The notes beneath the pieces are model-generated. The model was not told the origin of the DNA. It saw only the letters and a program-made list of their open reading frames with translations, and made no database searches. From positions 72,519 to 136,518 of the forward strand of contig PJEW03000013.1 in NCBI GenBank assembly GCA_002900995.3: a stretch of DNA of 64,000 bases, written 5' to 3'. Source of the DNA: Ganoderma boninense (taxonomy: Eukaryota; Basidiomycota; Agaricomycetes; Polyporales; Polyporaceae). Positions 44,925-57,676 of this stretch are shown piece after piece. A program made the position numbers and the translations under genes. Every line of letters starts with the position of its first letter. Within the stretch, counting starts at the first letter, position 1.

Positions 44925-46094
44925 ATCAGGAATCCGTCCGATCCACTTAGCGGCCCTGAAATCACTTAACAAGCCTTATTAAGTGATCCCCAGTGGATTC
45001 CAGTTGATCTGGAAGGCCCTTGATAATTAGGTTCACTTTCTGAGCCAGTGATCGCTCAAGTGCATTCCAGTTGGAACAAGTGGTATCAATTCGCTGACAC
45101 TACGCCTATGCTACCAGGACACATGCATCGGGTGGGCTCAAGCACATACTTACCTAGCACCCTCCTCCGTCCCGCCAATCCTCAAACTCCACCGAAACAC
45201 CCCATCTGCCCCAATCGGTGCCGCCCGCAGCCATCGAGGTCCCGAGTGCCCGCAGTCCGAACTTTTGAGGTGCGCCTCGGAGTCGTAATTCCTGCTGCGC
45301 TGTTAGACCAACCCTTGCAACGAGGTGAGCACAGAGTATACCTTCGTCTCGCGAGGATTGTGCCCTGTGCAGTCCGTTACTATCAACCTCAACTTGTCAG
45401 TTTGTATCAGTGTCTACAGAACGAAAATCTACTCACGGTATGTCTGTTAGTATTCTCGACCACAACATGGTGCGCTCAAGCATATTAACGAGCTCGACAG
45501 ATGATCGGTGAGTACTTACTGATGGCCTGTGCAGCTGATAAAGTTGGACAACGCAGGGCACCATGCTTTTGGTCTCCGAGCGAGCGACGCACCTGGACCC
45601 TCAAGGAAGTACCCACCTTATCATCAAAGCCATTGCCGTAAGCCCACGACCTTGGTGTCAGGCGGAGCGCGAGGAAAATTAGTAGGGAAGAAGCAAAACA
45701 AGCGCAAGTATACGAGAGCTGGGGCGAGGAAGGAGGTGTCTGTGCGGTGGGGAGTGCGAGAGGGGCCGAGGCAGACGGGGATGATGGTGGGGACGTCGAA
45801 GGAGGGATCGGGTGTGGCGCCGGCGACCTCGTCGAACGAGGGATGGAAAGTGCCGGGGATCTTTAGGGCAGGGTGTGCGGGCCATGGAAGGAGCAAATCG
45901 GAGGTCAGCCATCAATTGTTGTCATGTACCTGACATCGCGCGATGCACTTTTGATGCCAATCAAGGTGACAGCTGAATGACGGGGACAGTGGATTTCAGG
46001 CCATTCCAGAGATTAAGCTGATTCCAGTGGTTTTCAGTGCCATCAAGGCGTTCAGTAGATTTAAGTCCAGTTAAGTATCGGACGGATTCCTGAT
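44925..46094. mobile_element. 1.17-kb segment bounded by 20-bp inverted repeats
   Basis: TCATCAGGAATCCGTCCGAT at 44925 recurs inverted as ATCGGACGGATTCCTGATGA ending at 46094. There is no obvious target duplication. No transposase is encoded; open frames inside (45,048-45,488; 45,529-45,933) show no domain. The right end abuts the first Met of the gag-pol frame, so it may have inserted into the retroelement and removed its 5' part. A non-autonomous DNA element is the simplest reading. Confidence 0.5.
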
Positions 46095-49000
46095 GAACCG
46101 CACCACGGGGCCGGCTCCATACCAGCCTCAGCAGCCCGACCCGCGAGGTCCGCCACCTAACCAGGCGTCAGGATCGAGGCAGGGGTCCTATAAGAATAAC
46201 AATTATCAGCCTCGAGGACAGACGACCGGTCAGCACCGGGGGCAGAACAAGGATTCGCGGGACCGGCAGAACCAGTATGGCAGCAAGGCGTCTGGACAGA
46301 ACGGCGACAAGAAGACACCGCCGCGTAGACACCAGACCACGCATACGCCGGAGCGGCTAGCCGAACTTGCGGATGGAACACTGTGCTTCACGTGCGAGCA
46401 GCCGGGCCATATCAGCCGCAACTGCCCACAGCGGAAGAAGGCAAAAGCTCTGAACGTTAAACTTGGAGCTGGGTCCGTCCGCTTCGCGCACTTGGAGGAG
46501 TTGGCCGAGAAGGCGCGCAGCACCACGTCTGAGATCCACTTGGGTGCGGTCACATTCACACCCGACCCGGTGGGCTCGGACTTGGACTGGGAACGCGTAT
46601 CCGCAGAGAACGACAGCCAGGCAGATGCAAGCATGGACGGAAGTGTGCTGACCAAGGAGGGTGAGCTGGTTAGGGCCCAGTTTTTGGCGCATTTCGACGC
46701 CGAAGAAGCTGAAGAGGCGGGACTCCAAGCCGAGGACCGCTTCTCGTTCTGGTGCACAGAGACGACGGTCGAGGTCACCGATCGGCTCCCAGCCGCAGCG
46801 TACTCCCGGTCGTTCCTAGACTCGTACGAGATAACTCATGAACAGCTATGCAGGCCTCAGTGGACGGTGTCGGAAGCAATGCAGGATGCGTGGAGTCAGT
46901 GGATCCAAGATCCCCCGCCGCCGGATTGGATCCAGGGCTTCCCGGACTGCCGGACGATGCACAACACACACCCAGCCTTGTACTGGCTGAGAGCTCACAT
47001 CGCGCAATGCCTACAAGCCAAATACCCTTCACTGAAGGCGGACAGAAGCATCTTGCGAGTGGATCCGTGTGCGGGTGGTTACGTGCTGACATCAGATGCG
47101 ACCGACGACGCTCTGATACTACCACACCATGTCGTCCACGCACCTGGATTTGATGTGGCTACACACGCAGCGACCATGCTCGAAGGTCAGACGGCCGAGG
47201 AGCTACAGTTCTTTGTTGAACTTGGTGAGTCTCGTCGCCGCCGTCGCATGTCCCTAATGCTGAACGCTGTCCGTGCGACCGGTCGTCGCAAGCCTAAGCA
47301 GACGCAGGGACCACCGGAGGGTACAATCCCAGCAGTGGAGCGAATGGCGATGAAGCCGAAGGACTTTAATAGAGTGATACCTAAGCTGCTGATTGTGTTA
47401 GTACAAGTTAATGGACACCGCGCTCGCGCTTTGCCCGATACTGGCTCAATGGCAGACTTCATGTCGACGACTCTTGTCGACCAGCTCGGCCTGAAGACAG
47501 AGGTGCTAGCGAAGCCGTTAGCACTGCAGCTAGCTGTCCACGGCTCCCGGTCAAAGATAAATCACTCAGTCACGGTGGATTTTGCTTACCAGGAGATCAA
47601 GTGCATGCGTCGATTCGACGTCGCGAACTTGGACAACTACGACTTGATCCTTGGGACGCCGTTCCTATTTCAGCATCAAGTCGCCGTCGGCTTGAATCCC
47701 CCGCGAGTATCAATAGGCTCACCTGTCCCTGTGGATATCCGTGGCGAGGATGTTGCAGTCGTCGCATCTGCGGCGGCAGACGTACTCGACGATGAGCTCG
47801 AGAAGCTCCGGGAACAGTTGAGGGCCGAGGCGGCAGATCTGTGCCAGGATGGAGCGACTGCCGAGCTCCCACCACTACGGGAGATCAACCATCCAATCCC
47901 GCTGATTGATGAGACGAAGGTGTACTCATGGCGACCGTCTAAGTGCCCGGAGGCACTCAAACCTGTGTGGGCTGAAAAGAAACGAGCTTACCTTGCGTCT
48001 GGACGATGGCAGATGGCAGCTGGAGTGAATGCGTCGCCGATGCTGATCCTGAAGAAGCCGTCAAAGTCTGAGGATGACATACGCATCAGGACAGTCGTAG
48101 ACAAGCGAGAACAGAATGCAAACACTCACAAGCTTGCTGCACCGCTCCCGGACATCGAGGGAATTCTGCGAAACGTCGTAAAGCATAAGTACAGGAGCCT
48201 TATCGACGGAAAGGATGCTTACGAGCAGATCCGTGTGGTGCCCGAGCACGTTCCACGTACGCTATTCACGACGCCGGATGGCACAATGGTCAGCCTAGTG
48301 CTACAGCAGGGTGATATCAACGGTCCGACCACGTACCAGACGGTCATGAATCACATCTTCGCGCCCTACATCGGTGTGTTCATGGATGTGTACCTAGATG
48401 ACATTGTTATCTACTCGGACACGATCGCAGACCATATGAAGCACATACGGATTGTCTTCGACATCCTCCGGAAGCACAAGTTCTACCTCGGAGCCGACAA
48501 GATGAACTTCTTCGCGCAGAAGCTATGGCTGCTGGGACACTTGATCGACGAGGATGGCATTGCGATGGACCCTCACAAGGTTGACTCGGTCCAGAACTGG
48601 AAGGTCCCGACGAACAAGAGCCTGCTGAGTAGTTTCCTCGGCGCCGTCGGATTTCTGGCACCAGACTGTGAGGGCATCCGGATCCCAATGGGAGTTCTCG
48701 CCCAGCTCACGAGCTCAGCACGTCAGTGGAACTGGACAGACACGCATCAGCGTGCGTTCGAGCAGGTCAAAGCCACAGTACACAAGTGGCGCAACAGCCG
48801 GCGGACGGCGCTCGACTACTCGGAGGGCGCACAAGCTATCAATCTCGTCACGGACGCATCACTTACGGGTGCTAGTGGATACATCTGCCAGGGCGACGAC
48901 GTCTTGAAGGCAAAGGTGATCGTGTTCTGGTCAGGGAAATTCAATTCAGCACAACAGAACTATCCCGTTCATGAACAGGAGCTACTCGCCATCATTGAGT

Positions 49001-49493
49001 CACTGAAGCGATTCCGCCACTTGCTGTACGGCACGAAATTCCGCATATGCACGGACCATGAGTCGCTCGAATACTTGAAGAAGCAGAAGAACCTGTCTCC
49101 ACGACAGCACCGCTGGATGGACGTGCTGAACGAGTTTAGATATGACATCCACTACATACCCGGAGAAATGAACGTACTGGCAGATGCACTCTCGCGTTTG
49201 AACAGCGACGAGCCTGATGGCATTGTGAGGGCGACGTCCGAATATGTAGGACGGGATGGATCAGATGACGGCGACGAGGACACGGGCCGGGGGCTAGAGA
49301 TCCTACGCCCTGTGTATACCGGCGCAGCAGCAATCGTCGACTTCCAACCCCGTCGTTCTGCTCGTTTGGCTGAGAACCCAGTCCCGGAGGGCGCATACCG
49401 TGCCATGCACGAAGGACGGTTGGCGGAAATGTCCCCTCACGACAAGCCACAACCAACTGCAGGTCCGTCCAGATCACGAAGGCCGCGAGCCAC
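46093..49493 (+). pseudogene. Ty3/gypsy gag-pol fragment (zinc knuckle, protease, RT, RNase H)
   Basis: One long frame to the assembly gap. A Gln/Gly/Arg-rich nucleocapsid is followed by a CCHC knuckle (CFTCEQPGHISRNC, residues 98-111), an aspartic protease (LPDTGSMADF, about residue 447), reverse transcriptase with YLDDIVIYSD (about 766), and RNase H (LVTDASLTGASGY, about 917) ending in ADALSRL. The order is that of Metaviridae-type fungal retrotransposons. No capsid part precedes the knuckle: the frame begins where the inverted-repeat element ends. No integrase is seen; after an Arg/Pro-rich tail the sequence runs into 100 N, and the 8 codons after the gap show nothing. No LTR pair was found. 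The RT-RNase H core has no stop or frameshift, so insertion is fairly recent, but the copy is incomplete as assembled. Confidence 0.8.
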
Positions 49494-49593
49494 NNNNNNN
49501 NNNNNNNNNNNNNNNNNNNNNNNNNNNNNNNNNNNNNNNNNNNNNNNNNNNNNNNNNNNNNNNNNNNNNNNNNNNNNNNNNNNNNNNNNNNNN
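49494..49593. other. assembly gap (100 N)
   Basis: Exactly 100 N inside the retroelement. It may hide the integrase and the right LTR; repeats often break assemblies at such points. Confidence 0.98.
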
Positions 49594-49836
49594 CAGTTTC
49601 AATATTATGTAGTTTATTGAGTAGTGTAAGCAACAATTGTGGCGAGCTACAGTAGATGTCCAAGAATCAATCAGTACGGAATTTATTAAGGAGTAGGCAT
49701 GAGTGGTGGTGGTGCAGGAGTCTACTAAGGAAGTATACGCAAAGTCCAGCAGTATCTACGATGCATGAGGTGCGGGTATTATAACATGTTCGACAATGTC
49801 AGGTGAGGAGAGAATTATGTGCGCCACACGGAGCAA

Positions 49837-52800
49837 TTAGGTCATACCGTCAACGTCGAGATAGTCCATGGCATCGAGAGCCTCCGATGAGCCACCCGAT
49901 GTACCGCTGTGCAGCACTGATTAGTAAAGCAAAATCACGAGCGGTGAAAAACAGCAGACGCACGTCACTCGAACGTAGAGGCCGTGCATCAGCTTGTGGT
50001 AAGCACCGGAGTTCTTACACTTGATCTCCGAAAGGTTTTGCATATTCTTCCTGTACGCTTGGAGGAACGTGTTGGCTTCAAACCTTTGAGTTTCATACCG
50101 GTTGTACTTGAAGTCATCAATTGCAGCGTATATCTGTATGGACAGAATGCGGGAAGGTCAGAACAACAATGTGAGTTTCGGACTAGGATGACGTACCGCA
50201 GTAGATATAAGCGCCAGCATGGCAGCGGGTACTTCCTTCTCATCGGGCTGGTCAGGGAGGGAGGACGTGAATAGATGCGAGACGCGGTATCCGTAACTTG
50301 TGCGCTTGCTGAAGAATGCAGCCTGGAGCATGTCTTCGAAAATCGGAAGGCTGAATGGCTTGTTACGGACGACAGATCGCGCCTGGGTAACATCACGTCA
50401 AGAGTCTACCGCTGTCATAACGCAATAGCAATGTACCTCGTAGTCGTGAGGGAAGGTGTATGCGATGCCTTGAAGCAACCATGTCACCTTCGCTGAGTCG
50501 CCGACCGTCAGCCCGTAGGTTCCGCGGACTATCCCTTCGCATAGCTTTTTGACTTTGCCACGAAGCAGCGAAACGCGCTGTCCGGGCTGTACAATATAAG
50601 TCAGTACTGCAGGTTGAAGGAGGACTTGTCACGCACAATAGATGAAAACTTCCGCCAATACTTCTTTTCCTTGTCGTTCCGGAGCCTCTTCACCATGTCC
50701 TTGTACCTGAGCGCCGTTGCGTGCTTGACCAAGATGTTTCGAAGGTACTCGCGCCCATCAGCATCACCTTCAGGGAATGCATTGACCATGCTGATGTGCG
50801 TCTCGACTTCCTTGATCGCACGCACCGCGACGCGGTACACACGCGGGTGCTGGTCACCCAAGTTAGGTCGCGGGCCGTGAGCGCAAACGATGTCAATGCG
50901 CTCGTCCTTGTCATCACAATCCGACGCTAAGTCGCTGTCGTCCTGCACAGGCAGTCAGTGCTACCTTCTGGCGCAAACAGAGTGAGACGTACATCATCGA
51001 TATCCCGCCGCTTGCGAGAACGAGATGACTTGCACTCCTCGCGCGCAGGTTCAGCAACCCAGGAAATGGTCTGTGGGCGGGAAACAGTGAGCCAGGGACA
51101 AATGTAGTGGGTGCACATACCTCATCCTGACGCTTGCGTTTTGACCGGGACTTCGGAGGACTGTCATCGACGTTGAGGTCGCCTACATGCAGAGCATCTG
51201 AGTCATGCACATGGTAGGAGGCAAGAGTGTGCGTCCGTATCCTTGGATGTGTACATACCTTTGGAGTTGCTGCTGGTGCCTTTCGCTCCACTCTTTCCTG
51301 AGTTCCTGTTGCTTCCCACTCCACCTTCGGTCCTCTTCTTCTGGTCGCTCTTGTGGTCACTCTTCTTCTCGCCGCGACGCTCTCGGATGGCCTCGCGCTC
51401 CTGAGTATTGTCATCTTCGTGAGCCTTCTCGTGCTTGCGGGCCTTCTCGCGGTCGCGGACCTTCTCCTGCGCGCGAGCTTTCTCCTGCGCACGCGCCTTC
51501 TCCCGCTCACGCGCCTTCTCCCGCTCGCGAGCCTTCTCTCGCTCACGCGCCTTCTCTCGTTCGCGAGCCTTCTCCCGCTCGCGCGCCTTCTCCCGCTCGC
51601 GCGCCTTCTCCCGCTCGCGCGCCTTCTCCCGCACGCGTTTCTTCTCGAGCTCGTGCGCATGTGTGTTCAGGTCGTCCTCGCCATCGTCCTGGATGTGGCC
51701 CTCATGAGCCCGAGTCCTCTTCAGTGGCGGCACCTAAGTCAGAAAATAAGTGTGATCCAAGTTATAGTATGGGCTCAGACGAACGGGGGATGAACTCGGA
51801 GCATCTTCTCCTGACGAATCTCCTATACCCCTTTGGCGTTTGAGAGACGCCGTGGGTGGGCTTGATAAGATCGTCGTTGAGGTATGACGCGGGGCAGGAG
51901 TGCCGCAGGTGAAGGAGCCGGCAGGACGTGGGCGCGAGGTTGACCGGACAGGCGACTGGATGGGAGATTGGGCAGGCGATGGCACAGGCGTACGAGCATC
52001 CGAACGGCGTATGGATAACCGGCTGGAGCTGTGATCAGGAGAGCCAGCGGGGGTGAGTATAGGCGAGGGAAGCGGAGAGAAAATGGGCGAATAGGCGGCT
52101 GTGTAAGAGGGAGAGCGGATGATAGGCGGCCGACTCGGAGCTGGTGAAGGAGAGTCGGCTGGAGAGTTGGTGGGAGAAAGATAGGTGGGGAGAGTGTCGA
52201 GGTCGGGGTCAGTATGCTCGTCGGGCTCTCCGTCTACCCATGTAGCAGCCTGGGAAGACGAGTGGTACGTTGGGCGCGAGAGCGGATGCAGATGGTTTAG
52301 CGCTACGTACCTCGTCTGCGAACTTCGCCTCGACAGCGCTCGGATTCTTGTCCTCTAGCTCCTCTAACCCACTCGACCCGCTGCCAGACTCACCTGAGGA
52401 ATGTACGTTTTCATCGTCGTCCTCATCGTCGTCCTCATCTGCGTAGTTCTCACTGTCATTGTCCGAAGCATTCGTCCTACCCTGGGACCGAGAACGAGTC
52501 TTCTCTGAATTTGCCGACTTCTTAACGACTGCGATCTTGATCTTGGATGCTTTGCGGGATAGCGGTACGTCGTCCTCCTCAGAAGAGCTGAGGGGAATGT
52601 CGGGGAGAGTGTACTTGACCTTCGTTGGCTGAGACTTAGGTTTTGCGGCTGCGGTAGAAGCTTCAGCTTGCAATCATGGGCATGGCTCTGCCGGATGGCA
52701 AACCCAATGACAATGTAAGTCTCTGACATACCCTTTGGCTTCGCAGTTGTGTCCTTCTGCTTAGTTTGTTTCAACCCAGCGTCGCGTTTTGGTTGACGAG

Positions 52801-53080
52801 ACTTCGGAATAAACTCTTCCCAGGCTATTGTGCATTAATCATCACCGACACTGTCACTGAGAAGACTGAATTACCTTTGGACGCCTTGCTTGCAGATACA
52901 CGGGTGGCTGCAAACGTATGGTTCAGTCCTCTGCCCGAAGTCTAAAGCTGAAGGAGCGACTGACAGGTGCGAACTTGAGGAGCAGGTTTGTTCTCGCTGT
53001 CTTCCAAGGCTTGGGACTCAGCGACGTTCTGAGACTTCACAGGGCTGCCTGATGTTGATGTGGAATCAACGCGGCGACGA
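49837..53080 (-). CDS. DUF6532-like protein, multi-exon
   Basis: Minus-strand exon series with ordered C-terminal domain. From 5' to 3': Ser/Lys-rich exons (about 53,080-52,690), an acidic exon (52,673-52,209; PLSSSEEDD and runs of Asp/Glu), an exon of tandem KAREREKA repeats (51,733-51,203), further basic exons, then the conserved domain: DIVCAHGPRPNLGDQHPRVY (about 50,880), PGQRVSLLRGKVKKLCEGIV (about 50,580), KPFSLPIFEDMLQAAFF (about 50,330), VPAAMLALIS, IYAAIDDFKYNRYETQRF (about 50,130-50,080). This C-terminal pattern matches the basidiomycete DUF6532 family as I know it; its function is unknown. The start codon is not resolved, and the last exon (ALDAMDYLDVDGMT, stop 49837-49839) is tentative. 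Confidence 0.6.
51430..51650 (-). repeat. coding minisatellite (KAREREKA repeats)
   Basis: About ten near-identical 18-nt units, CGCGCCTTCTCCCGCTCG on the plus strand, encode Lys-Ala-Arg-Glu-Arg-Glu on the minus strand. The resulting helix has alternating charges every residue pair. Copy number is expected to vary between strains. Confidence 0.85.
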
Positions 53081-53416
53081 CGTGACGTCTCGTGTCGTTG
53101 GATATACGAGGCTGGTAGGGAAAGAGGGTTGGATAAAGAGTCAGAGAAAGGAGCGATGCAATTAAGAACTGAGTGTACAGTAGATGAAGAGAACGGTAGG
53201 GATGGGTATGTGGATTGCGGAGAAGTGGTGAGTGGTGTGCTGGCAGGTCGTAGGTTGGAATTAGGGCTGACGCGGCCGACAGTGTCTCATACCTAGGCTG
53301 GGATCGGGGTTGAAGCACGCGACTGGTCCGATATTGACTCTCCGCGCACCCCCGCACGTTGTATCAACAGTTTGCACTGCTTATCAATCCGCACACCCTG
53401 CTAGTTTATCCTCTTC

Positions 53417-56400
53417 ATGACTTCTAAATCCAAGAAGAAAGGCCGGAAGGCATCACGACAGAAGAATGAGCAGTGCGCGGGCTGCCAGCACTGGTTCACA
53501 ATCACCGGCTACTTCCACCATCTTCGTCAAACTCACAAAGCTCCCTGCATCGCAGTTCGCGACGCAGACAAACGTTACCGCGCTTCCCACTCTGATGTCG
53601 ACTCAGCCAGTTCCACACCATCCCGGGCCACATCCCCCAGTACCACTTCTCCCTCTCATTCCGCTCCCCCCCGTCGCACTCCACACTCACCTTCCTCGAA
53701 CGGAAGCGATAATGGGAAGGACAGTGCTCCTGAACCTCAGGCGTTCCAGGGTGATCTCTTCGGCGACTACGAACCGACAGACTTCGACGACTACGATGAC
53801 TACAACGTCAGCGGAGATTTGGACCGGGACGGCGACGAGGATGGTGGATTAGATGCCTTGGGAAGCGATGAAGACCCTGAAGGCGACGAGGATGGCGATA
53901 CCGAGGAGGCTGAGGAGGAGGAAGAGGAGGACGCGATGAATTACCAGGAAGAGGGCTCCTGGGAGCCACCGGCCCTAGACGACATCCACATCGATCACGA
54001 CCCTGAAGAGGATGTCGCCGAGTCGACAGACGAGCCCGTGTCGACCTCGGACCTGCGGACTGCACAGCAACGTACTCAGGAGCAGCTACGTGCCCAAACC
54101 TTTGTCGTTCGCTTCCCTAACCCCCACGCCGCCTCTCCATCTTCTTCGAAGGGGTCCTCAGCTTACGCAGACCACCAAGCCGAGCTCGATCCTGAGGGCG
54201 AAAACCTGTATCACCCATTCAACACACGTCTCGATTGGGAGATTGCGCGTTGGGCGAAGATGCGCGGCCCGGGTTCAACAGCGGTGACTGAGCTTCTCGC
54301 TATCAAGGGGGTAAGCTCTCAGTTACTCATTGCATTGGAATATCAAGCTCAAAAAGATGTTTAGCTTGTAGATGTGCTTGGGCTCTCCTTCAAGAACTCG
54401 CGAAAGCTCGATATGATCATCGATCGTGATCTCTCCTCCGCTCGACCTCGTTTTATCCGCCGGGAGATCAAGGTCGCGGGCGAAATATTCGAGGTCTTCT
54501 ATCGCGATGTCATTCAGTGTATCCGTGCTCTGTACGGCGATCCTGAGTTTGTGGGCATTCTCGTCTTCTCCCCCGAGCGTCACTATGCTGACCGCGACCA
54601 CACGAACCGTGTGTATTTCGACATGCACACAGGACGCTGGTGGTGGGAAACTCAGGTGTGTCCCTCTCACTACCGGTGCGACGTAGTTTCACTGACAGTG
54701 GTGTCTCATCATGTTTATTTTAGAAGGAGCTCGAGAAGCGCAAGCCAGGCGCGACGATCATACCTGTGATCATTTCTTCCGACAAAACTCAGCTTACTGT
54801 CTTTGGTAGCAAGACGGCATACCCAGTCTATCTGACCATAGGAAATCTTCCGAAGGACATCCGCCGCAAACCATCTCGTCGAGGGCAAGTGCTACTCGCG
54901 TACCTCCCGTCCGCTCGTCTCGAGCATATCACCAACAAAGCGGCCCGTCGCCGCGTTACTGCCAACCTCTTCCACTCGTGTCTCTCTACCATCCTCAAGC
55001 CCCTCGTAAAGGCTGGAATCCACGGCATCAAAGTTGTCAGCGGCGACGGTGTTGCTCGGAGAGGACATCCAATCTTCGCAATGTACATCGGCGACTACCC
55101 TGAACAGTTGCTCGTCACCTGCTGCAAGAATGGCACCTGCCCCAAGTGCGATATCGCCCCCACGGACATCGGGAACGAAACAAATCCTGATCGTCCGTTG
55201 CGTAACCTGGAGGATGTCCTCGCGGCACTCCAAGAGGTTGACAACACCGCCACTGCATTCTCGCGTGCATGTCGGGGCGTCGGAATCAAGCCAGTACGCC
55301 ATCCTTTCTGGGAAAAGCTGCCGTACGTGAACGTCTTCCTCTCGATTACCCCGGACATTCTGCATCAGCTCCATCAAGGTGTCATCAAGCATGTCCTTGG
55401 TTGGCTCAAGACAGCATACGGCGCTGAGGAGCTTGATGCCCGTTGTCGACGACTCCCTCCGAACCATCAGATCCGACTCTTTTTGAAGGGTGTAACTACC
55501 CTTCAGAAGGTCACTGGCAAGGAGCACGCACAGATCTGTCGTTTCCTCCTTGGGCTGATCATTGGCCTGCCACTGCGTGGAGGTTTCTCCCCTGTGCGAC
55601 TTGTTCGTGCCGTCCGCGCGATCCTGGACTTCCTCTATCTCGCTCAGTATCCCGCCCACACGTCCGAAACACTCATCCAACTGCGCGCTGCCCTTCAACG
55701 TTTCCACGCCAACAAGATGATCTTCGTAGCCTAATCTCGACATCCGCCAACATTTCCACTTCCCGAAGCTCCACTCCCTCGACCACTACCTCAACTCCAT
55801 CAAGCTCTTCGGAACCACAGACAACTACGATACTCAGTACACCGAGCGGCTACATATCGACTTTGCGAAGGAGGCCTATCGTGCCACAAACCGTAAAGAT
55901 GAGTATCCACAGATGACTCTCTGGTTGGAGCGACGCGAGAAGATTCTGCGGCATGAAGCTTACGTAGCATGGCGACTACAGAAGATTTCTGAGCTCCGGA
56001 AAAGCTCATCAACACCCCAAAGTTCGCCTACGACACCCAGCATCCCTCTCCCTCATCCCGTCGTCCCCGCACATGCTTCGTCCGACACCCCCACTCTTAC
56101 TCGGATCAAAATTGCGAAGTGGCCGACCATCAAAGCACTTCGCTTCACCGTCGCAGAGACCGAGTATGGTGCAAAGTCCCTTCGAGACGCCCTTGCACGC
56201 TTCGTCATCAAGTACCGTGACCCCTCACTCACCGCCGTACAAGTGCACCATGCAGCTCGTAACGTACACTTCCGATTCAACCATTTCCCTGCCTACCATC
56301 GAATCAAGTTCATCCTAGAGGATGCCCAGCGCCTCGGGATTATGGAGGGCATTCGCGACGCAGCTCATGCACGACCGGCACGGAAAGACCGCCAAGGGAG

Positions 56401-56880
56401 GCAAGTTCCAGCCCGGTTTGACACGGTGCTTGTCGACGAGGGCACTGGCGGTCCAACAGGGATAGAAGGTGCGCAGATTGTGCGAAATATAGATGTGATG
56501 TGAAACTTACAAGAATGATGGCTTTAGGATATCGTGTAGGCCGGCTCCGACTAGTTTTCTCACTTCCGCGTCGCGCGTGTGGAGAGCTTATGCCTGATGT
56601 TGTCGCGCCGGGTCCTTTGGCATATGTTGAATGGTATACTCCATTCAAGGAGCCAGACCGTGTACATGGTATGTATAAAGTTTCCCGGACTCGCAATGGT
56701 CGGGGTGAGGTTATCAGCGATGTAGTAGAGATAAGAAATATTCGTCGCAGTTGTCATTTGATCCCGGCATGTGGTAGCACCGTGCCTCGTAGCCGTACAA
56801 GTAGTAATGTCCTGGATTCCTGTGATGATTACTGGCTTAACGTGTTCAGCGATCAGCATATGTATATGAGTCTCTTTTAA
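53417..56880 (+). pseudogene. Plavaka-type (CACTA superfamily) transposase with one frameshift
   Basis: Exons 53417-54310, 54365-54655, 54724-56468 and 56528-56880. The N-terminus has a C2H2-like finger (CAGCQHWFTITGYFHHLRQTH), followed by a long acidic region. The core contains IIPVIISSDKTQLTVFG, YPVYLTIGNLPKDIRRKPSR, VVSGDGVARRGHPI and CPKCD, then DILHQLHQGVIKHVLGW, all Plavaka hallmarks. A single extra base near 55,733 (in GCCTAATCTC) breaks the frame; the next frame continues LDIRQHFHFPKLHSLDHYL without loss. The C-terminal exon reads PLAYVEWYTPF, HGMYKVSR and SCHLIPA, also typical. All other parts are open, so decay is very recent or the base is an error. No terminal inverted repeats were located. 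About 1,080 codons, a usual length. Confidence 0.85.
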
Positions 56881-57114
56881 ACTAATCTTCCGTTGTGTCA
56901 GTGGTCTATTAGTACAGTCTAGCACCTGGTGATTGCATTATCTTGAATTACTCTGCTGCTCATCCTCGAAGTGCTGATTACAGGTAAAATCCACTTATTA
57001 CTTGCGAACTAGTGTGAAGTAGTATCAGTAGTGTTAATTCTGCGGGGGGGTTTTTCCTGATGTGGCCCGATCCCCCCTGCTCACCCTCGAGGAGGCGGCA
57101 GCCTCCTCGCACGC

Positions 57115-57429
57115 ATGGATCGTCAAGGCCAGCAGAACAATGGTCAGCGTGGAGGCCGTAGCGGAGGGACTCACTCTCGAGGACGGCGTGGAGGCCAGGA
57201 CCGTCATGACCGCGAGGGAGGCTCCAATGCCGACAACGCTGAGGCAGCGCTTGAAGCCCAGGCCCATGACGGGGCCGACGACGCGATGAATGTCGACATG
57301 TCGCAGTCGAACCCGGGCAACGAGGACATCGCCGATGAAGATCGCCGCAGCCAGCGGTCAGTTTCCCCATGCGTCTCGGGCATTGGTGACCCCGAGAACC
57401 GTAGAATGAGCGACGACGAGGGCATGTAG
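57115..57429 (+). CDS. small RGG-rich hypothetical protein
   Basis: ATG at 57115 begins MDRQGQQNNGQRGGRSGG, followed by Arg/Gly-rich then Ala/Asp/Glu-rich sequence and the end RRMSDDEGM. RGG-type composition suggests RNA binding or a Gag remnant. There is no domain and no splice evidence. It lies just after the Plavaka gene. Could be a fragment or chance frame. Confidence 0.3.
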   Translation: MDRQGQQNNGQRGGRSGGTHSRGRRGGQDRHDREGGSNADNAEAALEAQAHDGADDAMNVDMSQSNPGNEDIADEDRRSQRSVSPCVSGIGDPENRRMSDDEGM

Positions 57430-57676
57430 AGGTCGGAGGCCTGGCGGTAGTAGGACTTCTTGCAGAAGCCCTGGAGGGCGACTGTAAGGGGGCCAGCGCT
57501 TCCTCCTCCTCCTCCCCTTCCTTTCCTGGTAGTCGGCCCTGGCCGCGCCGACTTCCTATTCTGGTATCGTTGCGGACGCCCGTCCGCTTCCTGTCTTTCC
57601 CTTGTGTTCCTCTTCCCCCTTCCACACCCGTACCATTCCGATCCCTATCTGCTTACATATCTAGTCTATCTCTGGC

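Noticed and set aside
46093..49620. Intact autonomous Ty3/gypsy element with LTRs
   Set aside because: No capsid part, no integrase and no LTR pair could be found; a gap interrupts the 3' part.
51205..51843. 212-codon plus-strand Ser/Arg/Ala-rich frame
   Set aside because: It is antisense to the KAREREKA minisatellite of the DUF6532-like gene.
56978..57625. Minus-strand Arg/Pro-rich 215-codon frame
   Set aside because: No domain, no splice partner, overlaps a polar plus-strand frame; composition is that of an antisense shadow.
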